Assembly (NCBI GenBank): GCA_021203545.1
Contig: JAJQAZ010000068.1
Coordinates: 4,816 to 68,815, forward strand
Source of the DNA: Tannerellaceae bacterium
GTDB taxonomy: Bacteria > Bacteroidota > Bacteroidia > Bacteroidales > Tannerellaceae
Length of the DNA: 64,000 bases
Reading direction: 5' to 3'
Part shown: positions 9,688 through 17,148 of the stretch, one piece after another
Numbering within the stretch: position 1 is the stretch's first letter
Layout: every line of letters begins with the position of its first letter
Made by a program: the position numbers and the translations under genes
Notes under the pieces: generated by a model
Databases searched by the model: none
Told to the model about the DNA's origin: nothing
The model's input: only the letters and a program-made list of their open reading frames with translations

Positions 9688-12129
9688 ATGGCGACAAATA
9701 AAACAATTAAACGATCTTTTCCGGTGCTGGGTATGAGTTGTGCTGCCTGTGCCGCACGGGTGGATAAAGCGTTGAATAAGCAACCCGGGGTCGTAGAGGC
9801 CACTGTCAATTATGCTTCGGCTACGGCTACGATCGAATACGATCCGCAGGTAACATCACCGGAGGTGCTTTGTGCACTTACCGGCGATCTGGGATACGAG
9901 ATGATAGACCAGCAGCCGGAAATGCAGACAGATGAAGCAGAAAAAATGCATACCCGGCGGATGAACCGCCTGCGGATACAAACGTTGGGTGCTATCCTCC
10001 TCTCTTTGCCTGTGGTGGTAATTGGTATGTTTTTTATGAATATACCGTACGCCAATGAAATGATGTGGATACTCTCCACACCGGTGGTATTCTGGTTTGG
10101 AAAAGACTTTTTTATCCATGCGGTAAAACAGCTGCGCCATCGCTCTGTAAACATGGATACACTGGTTGCATTAAGTACCGGCATAGCCTACCTGTTTAGT
10201 CTGTTTAATCTGTTATTTCCCGGATTCTGGCTATCCCGTGGGGTGCATCCGCATGTTTACTTTGAGGCGGCCAGCGTGATCATCGCCTTTATCCTGCTGG
10301 GGCGTTTACTCGAGGAAAGGGCAAAAGGAAATACTTCGTCGGCTATACGGAAGCTAATGGGACTGCAACCTAAAACGGTTAGGGTAATCAGGGAATCCGG
10401 CGAAGAGATAGAGATTCCGGTAAACCGTGTACAGAAAGGGGATGTGTTGCAGGTAAAGCCCGGTGAAAAGATTGCTGTAGATGGTACCGTTACGGCAGGC
10501 AGTTCGTACGTGGATGAAAGTATGCTGAGTGGCGAGCCTGTGCCTGTATTGAAAGAGGCAGGAGCAACCGTTTTTGCCGGAACGGTCAATCAAAAAGGTA
10601 GTTTCCGTTTCCGGACAGAAAAGGTAGGGGCCGCAACCACGCTGGCGCAAATTGTACGGATGGTACAGGAGGCACAGGGTAGTAAGGCACCTGTACAAAA
10701 GCTGGTAGATAAAATAGCCGGAGTATTTGTTCCGGTAGTCATGTCTGTAGCCCTTCTTTCGTTTGGGTTGTGGGTTATCCTGGATCCGGTAAACGGATTT
10801 ACCCATGGATTGCTCGCACTGGTTACGGTATTAATAATAGCCTGTCCCTGTGCGTTAGGACTGGCTACTCCTACCGCTATTATGGTGGGCATAGGAAAAG
10901 CTGCGGAAAACGGTATCCTTATCAAAGATGCCGAAAGCCTGGAGATTGCCTGTAAAACAGGTGCACTGGTATTGGATAAGACCGGAACCATTACAGCAGG
11001 TAAACCGGTAGTCACAGATATGTATTGGCTGGAAGAGCGTGGGGAATATAAAGAGATAGTATACAGTCTGGAGAAGTTGTCTGAACATCCATTGGTAGAA
11101 GCTCTTGTACAATTTTTGCAGGGGGCATCGCCTATACAAATCGATTCCTTTGAGAGTGTAACCGGAAGAGGCATAAAAGGAGAGGTAAACGGTACCCACT
11201 ATTATGCCGGTAACCGGTTGTTTTTAGAAGAGAATGGTGTACAGATCAATAAACCGGCAGCCGTTTACGCAATGCGTATGGAAGAGGAAGGTAAAACGGT
11301 TATCTGGTTTGCCGGTGGGTTCAATGTGCTCGCCATAGCAGGTATTACAGACCGGGTAAAAGAATCCTCTGCCGCAGCAGTGACACAGTTGCAGGCAGCC
11401 GGTATAGAGGTGTATATGCTCACAGGAGATAACGAAGCTACCGCATCGGCTATTGCCGGGCAGACAGGTATCCGCCATTACAAAGCCGGTATGCTTCCGG
11501 CGGAAAAAGCCCTGTTTGTAAAACAACTACAAACAACAGGAAAAGTAACCGCGATGGCTGGTGATGGTATAAACGATAGTGCTGCCCTGGCGCAGGCCGA
11601 CCTGAGTATTGCGATGGGTAAAGGCAGCGATATTGCGATGGATGTAGCCCGGATGACGATTGTCTCTTCGGATTTATCCAAAATCCCGGTAGCAATCCGC
11701 TTATCGAAACTAACAGTACAAACAATCCGGCAAAACCTGTTCTGGGCCTTTATTTATAATCTGATTGGGATACCCATTGCCGCCGGCATTCTGTACCCTA
11801 TAAACGGTTTCCTGTTAAATCCCATGATTGCCGGCACAGCCATGGCTCTAAGCAGCGTAAGTGTAGTAACCAACAGCCTGCGGCTGAGAAGAAAAAAATA
11901 TAAAAAATATACGAAAATGAAAAAGGAATTCAGAGTAGAAGGAATGGCATGTAATCATTGCCGGATGAGTGTGGAGAAAGCACTCAACAGTATAGAAGGA
12001 GTCCATGCAACAGTAACCCTGCACCCACCTGTCGCAACAGTTATTTTTGAAGGAGAAGAAATTCCGGTTTCCAACCTTCAAAATGTTGTATCCGAAAATG
12101 CCGGAGATTTTATATTATCGAAGGAATAA
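9688..12129 (+). CDS. copA: Copper-exporting P1B-type ATPase with fused C-terminal CopZ-like domain
   Basis: 813 aa. ATP-driven Cu(I) export across the inner membrane. The N-terminal heavy-metal domain has GMSCAAC (C18, C21). Six to eight membrane segments follow, with the CPC metal site (C386, C388), the phosphorylation motif DKTGT (D430), the SEHP motif of the N-domain, and the hinge motifs TGDN and GDGINDS. CPC with a two-cysteine N-terminal domain is the Cu(I)-ATPase signature. After the usual ATPase end (LRLRRKK) the frame runs on into a complete second metal-binding domain from about residue 744 (MKKEFRVEGMACNHC; C755, C758). That part begins with Met and looks like a former copZ gene. 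The junction is rich in A runs (11890-11915), so the fusion could be genuine or a homopolymer artefact. Confidence 0.93.
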   Translation: MATNKTIKRSFPVLGMSCAACAARVDKALNKQPGVVEATVNYASATATIEYDPQVTSPEVLCALTGDLGYEMIDQQPEMQTDEAEKMHTRRMNRLRIQTLGAILLSLPVVVIGMFFMNIPYANEMMWILSTPVVFWFGKDFFIHAVKQLRHRSVNMDTLVALSTGIAYLFSLFNLLFPGFWLSRGVHPHVYFEAASVIIAFILLGRLLEERAKGNTSSAIRKLMGLQPKTVRVIRESGEEIEIPVNRVQKGDVLQVKPGEKIAVDGTVTAGSSYVDESMLSGEPVPVLKEAGATVFAGTVNQKGSFRFRTEKVGAATTLAQIVRMVQEAQGSKAPVQKLVDKIAGVFVPVVMSVALLSFGLWVILDPVNGFTHGLLALVTVLIIACPCALGLATPTAIMVGIGKAAENGILIKDAESLEIACKTGALVLDKTGTITAGKPVVTDMYWLEERGEYKEIVYSLEKLSEHPLVEALVQFLQGASPIQIDSFESVTGRGIKGEVNGTHYYAGNRLFLEENGVQINKPAAVYAMRMEEEGKTVIWFAGGFNVLAIAGITDRVKESSAAAVTQLQAAGIEVYMLTGDNEATASAIAGQTGIRHYKAGMLPAEKALFVKQLQTTGKVTAMAGDGINDSAALAQADLSIAMGKGSDIAMDVARMTIVSSDLSKIPVAIRLSKLTVQTIRQNLFWAFIYNLIGIPIAAGILYPINGFLLNPMIAGTAMALSSVSVVTNSLRLRRKKYKKYTKMKKEFRVEGMACNHCRMSVEKALNSIEGVHATVTLHPPVATVIFEGEEIPVSNLQNVVSENAGDFILSKE

Positions 12130-12305
12130 AAAAATTGTTTCATCCTGCGTAGCTTTGGATACGGCTGACCAAAAAGTCGCAAATCCCATTCATACATCTA
12201 AAAAGGATTACAAATCCCAATACCCTCCGTCCAAAGTTTTACAGAAGATAGTTACTTATCGCTGGCGCAGATTTAAATCTGTGCCTACACTAACAGGTGG
12301 TACTA
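12130..12305. repeat. Convergent intergene with hairpin repeats
   Basis: Lies between the 3' ends of copA (+) and the Crp-like gene (-). It holds an ACA-loop hairpin at 12205-12217 and the GGCGCAG palindrome at 12264-12285. The position would suit a bidirectional terminator, but no U-tract follows the palindrome. Confidence 0.55.
12264..12285. repeat. GGCGCAG palindrome, copy 2
   Basis: Identical 22-nt core to the copy at 500, preceded by TTATCGCT as at 14364. It lies 21 nt beyond the stop of the Crp-like gene, between converging genes. Confidence 0.75.
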
Positions 12306-12896
12306 TTACAGCAACCCTGATTTCTTTTCGTCTTTTTTGAAACGGGCGCGGATGTGGCTGAGGGTTTCGGGGGTTACACCGATAAAGGAGGCGATCTCTT
12401 TTAAGGGAATCATTTTCATTAGGTTGGGACGGTCTTGCAAAAGTTGCATATATCTTTGTTCGGGTGTTTCACAATAAAAACTGAGTAGCCGTTTGTACAT
12501 AGCAGTGGCATACTCTTCTATAATTCTGCGGTACATATATTCGCCTCCCTCCACATCTTCGATATAGTGGTTTAATTGTGTGTGGGATATTACGTATAAT
12601 ATACAATCCTGAATGGCCTGTATGTTTACAAGCCCCGGTTTATCATGTATAAAAGAGGGTAAATCGCAGGCAAAGTCGTTTTCAAAGGCATACCCCACAA
12701 TGTGTTCTTTGCCTTCTTCGTCAAAGCGGGTGTAGCGAACTGCACCTTTTTTGATGTAGGCTCCGTACCGGGCAATCGAATCCTGGTGGCCGAAATACTC
12801 TTTTCTTTTTAACTTTATCTCTTTTCCTTCTTTGAGTATGAAATCAGTGAATGCCGAAAAATCCACGACATCACAATATTCATTAAAACTTTCCAT
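12306..12896 (-). CDS. Crp/Fnr-family transcriptional regulator
   Basis: 196 aa from ATG 12896 (a TTG at 12914 is possible but less likely). The N-terminal half is a cyclic-nucleotide-binding-type beta-roll (about residues 20-120: KEYFGHQDSIARYGAYIKKGAVRY). The C-terminal half carries a helix-turn-helix (PLKEIASFIGVTPETLSHIR, about 160-180). No cysteine cluster for an Fe-S centre is visible, so it is not a classical Fnr oxygen sensor. Effector and targets are unknown. It converges with copA; no divergent partner identifies a target. Confidence 0.85.
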   Translation of the reverse strand: MESFNEYCDVVDFSAFTDFILKEGKEIKLKRKEYFGHQDSIARYGAYIKKGAVRYTRFDEEGKEHIVGYAFENDFACDLPSFIHDKPGLVNIQAIQDCILYVISHTQLNHYIEDVEGGEYMYRRIIEEYATAMYKRLLSFYCETPEQRYMQLLQDRPNLMKMIPLKEIASFIGVTPETLSHIRARFKKDEKKSGLL

Positions 12897-12969
12897 ACAT
12901 AGTAACAAGTTCAAACTATACAGTGTGATTAATAAAATCTGTTAGGGCAGGTACAAATATAGATACTTT

Positions 12970-13514
12970 TTATTCATTTTCAGCGTTTACTTCTATTTCA
13001 TAAGCATCGTATGCATGGGTTATTTCTTCTCCGTCGTGCTTTTTGATAAGCAACCACCCATTTTTAACAGACGAATTTTCCAGTTCTATCAATACAAATT
13101 TTCCTTTTAGCTTATCGCCCTCTAAAATAAACTCCAGCGAACCCTGTTCCAATGCTTTTCCGGGATCTTTTATTTTCTCTGTAGGCCTCCATGTGCCGTG
13201 GTCCCATATCCAGACAGTTCCGGCTCCATAATTGCCATCCGGTATTTCGCCTGCAAATCCGGCATAATCCAGTGGGTGGTCTTCTACCATTACCGCCAGC
13301 CGTTTATCTTTAGGATTCATAGAGGGGCCTTTGGGCACAGCCCAGCTTTTGAGTACCCCGTCCCATTCCAGCCGGAAATCAAAATGCAGGTGGGATGCAT
13401 CGTGCAGTTGCACCACAAATATCAATTCTTTTTCTTTCCGGGGAGTTTCCGGTACCGGCCCGGGCTCCGGTGTCTGTCCGAAATCCCTTTTTTGTTGTAT
13501 GTTTCTAAACTCAT
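12970..13514 (-). CDS. LigD-type 3'-phosphoesterase domain protein, N-terminal frameshift
   Basis: About 181 aa when restored. It is the stand-alone 3'-phosphoesterase module of DNA ligase D, which trims 3' ends in end joining. Visible family motifs are HDASHLHFDFRLE, LKSWAVPKGPS, VEDHPLDYAGF and IPDGNYGAGTVWIWD. The natural start is ATG 13514 (MSLETYNKK). A 6-T run at 13488-13493 then shifts the frame: with seven T the protein continues RDFGQTPEP, as in the family. Otherwise only 13425-12970 is open. The polymerase and ligase domains are absent here; single-domain forms are known. No ku gene is nearby. The nested-repeat element at 13586 begins 72 nt upstream of the start. Confidence 0.85.
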
Positions 13515-13585
13515 GGGTATCCCTTCATTTATAATAATAAAGAAACAGGTGGCTCCCACTAAGTGTTTAAGCAATTCCCTATATC

Positions 13586-14296
13586 CTCTACAGAAGTTTT
13601 TTTATCGAAAAGTTTGCTACTTTGCATCATCTGTGTTGTTAATAATTTGTCTATTAGCTAAATAGCGACAAAAATAGGTGATGCAAAGTATGATGCAAAC
13701 GTGATGCAAAGTGTTTGGTTTACATCACATTTACACTTTTTAGCCTCATTTACTGATAAAAAGAGTTTGATTTTTTTCTTTTTTATGGAATGCCGGAAAC
13801 TTTAGCCGGGATTATCCGGTGCCGGCATCATAAATAAACGTCTGTTTGTAAACAGCTTTACAGTTTACTGTTCATAGCTTTAAAGTGTATAGACTGTATC
13901 TTTGTTTGTTTTTGAGCCGGGTGGCAAAGGTTTGCGACCTTGGTGACAAACGTTTGCTACCATGCTCGAAAACGTTTGCCACCCGGCTCAAAAACAGCAA
14001 AAGATATTGTGTCTTACAAGAGAAGATAAGGGAAGACTAAAAGATAGTCAAAGGAAAAAAATAATACCACAGATGAAAACAACAGGAGATCACGGTCAGA
14101 AAAGAACCATTAAATGTATTTTATACTACCAAAAGGAAAATAAACAGTAAAACGTGATGCAAACCAAACACTTTGCATCACGTTTGCATCATACTTTGCA
14201 TCATCTAAATTAGCTAATAACATATTAATAATGAGCGAATTAAAAAGAATGGTGATGCAAAGTAGCAAACTTTTCGATAAAAAAACTTCTGTAGAG
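13586..14296. repeat. Nested inverted-repeat element with central iterons
   Basis: Non-coding, about 711 nt. Outer arms 13586-13628 and 14254-14296 are a perfect 43-nt inverted repeat. Inner arms 13680-13721 and 14161-14202 are a perfect 42-nt inverted repeat made of three GATGCAAA words. The arms are separated by exactly 51 nt on each side (13629-13679 and 14203-14253), and those spacers are not complementary to each other. The 439-nt centre holds an AT-rich stretch (13767-13785), a GCCGG-rich dyad (13791-13827) and the 22-nt repeats at 13907-13996. No recombinase or replication gene lies beside it. It could be an invertible segment, a remnant replication origin, or an uncharacterised mobile element. 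Confidence 0.7.
13907..13996. repeat. Three 22-nt iteron-like repeats inside a 22-nt perfect inverted repeat
   Basis: TTTGCgACC at 13931, TTTGCtACC at 13953 and TTTGCcACC at 13975 are spaced exactly 22 nt apart, so they face the same side of the helix. The flanks 13907-13928 and 13975-13996 are a perfect 22-nt inverted repeat, giving an inverted GGTGGCAAA at 13920. The pattern resembles replication-initiator or regulator binding arrays. No function is assigned. Confidence 0.65.
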
Positions 14297-14519
14297 AGTT
14301 TAATTAAAAATAAAAACAAATTGTTGATACTGATTCTTCCTGGCTTATTGCCGGCTTATCGCTGGCGCAGATTTAAATCTGTGCCCAAACTGATTACATG
14401 CCAGGATAACAAAAAGCAACAATAGTATTGAATTATATTTTTCATTTGCTCTAATTAAGAAAACAATATATTATTAGAAGTTTATTTATAATGTTTTGTA
14501 TCATACCAGTCGTAAATTT
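14297..14519. repeat. Intergene with GGCGCAG palindrome, copy 3
   Basis: The palindrome core is at 14364-14385, preceded by GGCTTATCGCT. The rest is AT-rich, and I see no gene. It lies downstream of the last lipoprotein gene of the T6SS effector module. Confidence 0.6.
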
Positions 14520-15173
14520 TTAATCATTATCTGTAAACATAAAAGGTAAGGGGTGTTCCAGCTTTTTGGTTCGTTTAACCGGTTCGTATTCTTTAAAGAC
14601 TTCTCCCGTCTTGCCGTCCAGATAAAAAGCAAAGACTTTTTCTGGGTCAGCCGGATCATCGAAAGTAACGTACCAGTAAGGCCGGTTAGTATTTTCACTA
14701 TAACGTTTAATTTTGTGTAGTGGAAGAGCTTGTTTTTCTATAAAACGGTAGACATCTTCCATGGTAAAAGAAAAAGCTCCTTCGTGGTCAACAATGTTTT
14801 CTACTTTTCCTTTTTGATCAAAAATATATTCTTTCCCGATAGGAAACATGTATTCTCCATGGAGCCTTACTTTACTGTGTATTTTATTGGTTTCAGGATA
14901 AAAAGTGAAAATTTCGTATACTGGTTCACCTTTGTATTTGTAATAACGGTATTCATACCAATCATCTGAGCGAAGATTCATTATTACCAACATACTATCA
15001 CCACGCATAAAATGTTTGCAGATGAATGGATTTTCATGATTGTAATGCTCAGAATATCCAGCAGAATCAAATATATTCTTTTGTTCGAATTCCGGATCAG
15101 GAATATGAGTATTGCTACAACTTATTGTAAATATGCAAAATAATATAAAATCAAATATATAAAAGCATTTCAT
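14520..15173 (-). CDS. PepSY-like lipoprotein B', putative immunity protein
   Basis: 217 aa. Signal peptide ending ...CIFTISC (lipobox; C19 lipidated) and start PDPEFEQKN. Related along its length to the gene at 15855-16529: both share the order RLHGE.., GKEY.F..KGK, F.FT..DVY.F and a C-terminal PYWYV.F.D..., ending DGKTGEVFKEY and VKRTKKL.HPLPFM. The last ~90 residues look like a PepSY domain (helix, then strands closing on YLDGKTGEVF), a fold known from protease propeptides and inhibitors; I infer this from pattern only. It is last in the operon headed by the Hcp-metzincin gene and likely sits in the periplasm as an immunity protein. Base composition is AT-rich like the toxin domain. Confidence 0.75.
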   Translation of the reverse strand: MKCFYIFDFILFCIFTISCSNTHIPDPEFEQKNIFDSAGYSEHYNHENPFICKHFMRGDSMLVIMNLRSDDWYEYRYYKYKGEPVYEIFTFYPETNKIHSKVRLHGEYMFPIGKEYIFDQKGKVENIVDHEGAFSFTMEDVYRFIEKQALPLHKIKRYSENTNRPYWYVTFDDPADPEKVFAFYLDGKTGEVFKEYEPVKRTKKLEHPLPFMFTDND

Positions 15174-15187
15174 TTTTTAGGTATTCT

Positions 15188-15811
15188 TTATTTTATAATT
15201 GTATCTTTTAGTATAATACCGGTTTGACCATGTATATTTATATATCTGGTATTACTTTTCTCTAAATGAGACAAATCTTTACCTATAATCTGCCAGACAG
15301 GAGGTTTATCAGAATTTTCAGGAAAACGATATGCATATTCAAGTTCTACATTCATCTCTTTTAAAAGAGAAAGAACCTGCTCTTTGGTAAATGGAAAAGA
15401 TTCTTCCATATCTTTTATTTCTATTACTCTACCCGTTTGATCAAAACTATAGAATTTACCAAAAAAAGAATCAAATAGTCCATTCCACTCTTGCATTATG
15501 AATTTTATTTTTCCACACGGATAGAAAGAAATATCTTGTTGAATAACTGTTTCTCCCTCTTTTATTTGTATTTGTTTCCTATATGTATTTGGGTACCAAC
15601 TCATATCAATCCGTATGGTATCACTATTTTCAAATAAGAAGGTATAACTATTACCTGTTGCATGACTCCAAAATTCTTCCACATCAAACCAATCTGTCGG
15701 AATATCTTCTTCCTGCTCTGGATACTGATTTTCATCCGCCTTTTTGTGACATGATAAAATAAGTAGTAATATAAGTAATAGAAATACTTTATTTATAATA
15801 TTTTGTATCAT
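15188..15811 (-). CDS. PepSY-like lipoprotein A', putative immunity protein
   Basis: 207 aa. Lipobox LLILSC. Paralogue of the gene at 16540-17148: shared DWFDVEEFWS (EWFDIEEYWS there), SFY..G.I, GK.Y.FD..G.V...KD.EE.F.FT, and a C-terminal PVWQIIGKDL...RYINIHGQTGIILKD. The C-terminal ~80 residues again resemble PepSY. It lies 14 nt from the next gene and 43 nt from the previous one, so it is probably co-transcribed. Role inferred from position behind a secreted protease; it could instead be a diverged orphan immunity gene. Confidence 0.72.
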   Translation of the reverse strand: MIQNIINKVFLLLILLLILSCHKKADENQYPEQEEDIPTDWFDVEEFWSHATGNSYTFLFENSDTIRIDMSWYPNTYRKQIQIKEGETVIQQDISFYPCGKIKFIMQEWNGLFDSFFGKFYSFDQTGRVIEIKDMEESFPFTKEQVLSLLKEMNVELEYAYRFPENSDKPPVWQIIGKDLSHLEKSNTRYINIHGQTGIILKDTIIK

Positions 15812-15854
15812 AATGGTATTCTTTTAATCCTTCCTTATATTGTTGTTATTTTAT

Positions 15855-16529
15855 TTATGGAATAGATTTTCCATAGATATATTCATCATATTGTTTCCAG
15901 GTTAGCATAAAAGGTAAAGGATGAGTAAGTTTTTTGGTTCGTTTAACCGGAATATATTCTTTGAAAACTTCGCCAGTTTGACCATCTATACAGAAAGCAT
16001 AGGCTTTTTGTATGTTTGTGGTATCTTCAAAAATCACATACCAATAAGGACGTTCGAGGTCTTCTTTATATCGTTTGATTTTATGTAAAGGCAGTGAATA
16101 ATTTTCTGCAAACGAATAAACATCATTAAGAGTAAAAGAGAAAGATTCTTCATGATCAAGTGCATTCGTTATTTTTCCCTTTTTATTAAAATAATACTCT
16201 TTGCCTATTTTAAAAAGGAATTCACCATGTAGTCTTTCTTTGCTGTAAATATTACCAGAATAATAATAGGTAAAAAATTCATAGACAGGCATTTGTTTGT
16301 AAATATAATATCTTAGTTTATAAAAATAAGGATAATCATAAAATATTCTTACCGCAATCGAATCGTCCTGTATAAAAGTAGAATCATATCCAAGTAGAGG
16401 CGGATATTCACTCTCTAAGTTCATAAATTCAAAATAATTGTCCTGTACAAATTCAGGATCCGATACATAAGTTCTCTTACATCCGGAAACTATAATAGAA
16501 AAGAAAAGTATATAACTTAATGTTTTCAT
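15855..16529 (-). CDS. PepSY-like lipoprotein B, putative immunity protein
   Basis: 224 aa. Signal peptide with lipobox IIVSGC, then VSDPEFVQDN (PDPEFEQKN in B'). Body motifs: KERLHGEFLFKIGKEYYF, KKGKITNALDHEESFSFT, DVYSFAENYSLPLHKIKRY, RPYWYVIFED, and CIDGQTGEVFKEY near the end. The C-terminal part is the PepSY-like section; the N-terminal ~100 residues have no family I recognise. It lies 10 nt downstream of lipoprotein A and belongs to the same operon. A and B are only distantly alike, so the array is two alternating types rather than four copies of one gene. Confidence 0.75.
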   Translation of the reverse strand: MKTLSYILFFSIIVSGCKRTYVSDPEFVQDNYFEFMNLESEYPPLLGYDSTFIQDDSIAVRIFYDYPYFYKLRYYIYKQMPVYEFFTYYYSGNIYSKERLHGEFLFKIGKEYYFNKKGKITNALDHEESFSFTLNDVYSFAENYSLPLHKIKRYKEDLERPYWYVIFEDTTNIQKAYAFCIDGQTGEVFKEYIPVKRTKKLTHPLPFMLTWKQYDEYIYGKSIP

Positions 16530-16539
16530 AGGAATTTAT

Positions 16540-17148
16540 TTAACGGCAGAAAATTGTATCATTTAGAACCTCACCTGTTTTTCCATGCAATTCTATATAT
16601 CTATATTGGTCCGGATAAAGAGAGTTTTTCCCACTAACTTGCCATATTGGAGATTGCAAGGAATCAATTTCTCTATTTATATAATCAGGTTCTAAATTAA
16701 TTTCGCTTACAAACTGTTTAATATCTTCAAATGTAAAAATATAAGGCTCATCAAAATCCTTTACTTGAGTAATATTCCCAATTTTATCATAACGATAGCT
16801 TTTACCAAAAATAAATTTGAAATTACTATCCCAATATTGCCATTTAGACTCTATTTCACCAGACAGATAAAAAGAATATGTTTGTCGAATTATATTTCCG
16901 TCTTTTTTTAGGAAGATATCTTTTGAATAACTAACATTATTAACGAAAGAGTACTCAACACGCAATGTGTCTTCGTTATTAATAAATATATAATGATCGT
17001 ATTGACCTTTCTCATCATTACTCCAATATTCTTCTATATCAAACCATTCTCTTTTTGCAAACTCGTCAGTTGTTTGGTAATAAACTTGTTCTTTCTGTTT
17101 ACAAGATAGAAGAATAAATATACAATATAGAATCTGTAATTTATTCAT
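16540..17148 (-). CDS. PepSY-like lipoprotein A, putative cognate immunity protein
   Basis: 202 aa from ATG 17148 (an upstream ATG at 17163 is possible). The start overlaps the effector stop by 8 nt, an arrangement that favours translational coupling and is typical of toxin-immunity pairs. Lipobox FILLSC, so an anchored periplasmic or surface lipoprotein. Motifs: REWFDIEEYWS, GKSYRYDKIGNITQVKDF, FTFEDIKQFVSEI, SPIWQVSGK, RYIELHGKTGEVLND. The last section follows the PepSY pattern of an alpha helix followed by strands and a G-x-TGEV end. Being nearest to the effector, it is the best candidate for its immunity protein. No similarity to a named immunity family is recognised. Confidence 0.76.
   Translation of the reverse strand: MNKLQILYCIFILLSCKQKEQVYYQTTDEFAKREWFDIEEYWSNDEKGQYDHYIFINNEDTLRVEYSFVNNVSYSKDIFLKKDGNIIRQTYSFYLSGEIESKWQYWDSNFKFIFGKSYRYDKIGNITQVKDFDEPYIFTFEDIKQFVSEINLEPDYINREIDSLQSPIWQVSGKNSLYPDQYRYIELHGKTGEVLNDTIFCR

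Noticed and set aside
12047..12340. Open frame overlapping the copA end and continuing into repeats
   Set aside because: It is copA read in another frame plus the GGCGCAG palindrome; no start signal or family likeness.
12970..13514. Full bacterial end-joining system
   Set aside because: Only the phosphoesterase module is present; no ku, ligase or polymerase domain nearby.
13931..13983. CRISPR-like repeat spacing
   Set aside because: Only three short repeats, no spacers of distinct sequence with long identical repeats, and no cas genes in the window.
13962..14150. Possible 62-aa peptide inside the nested-repeat element
   Set aside because: It begins within the iteron stem, is Lys/Gln-rich by composition and has no recognisable feature.
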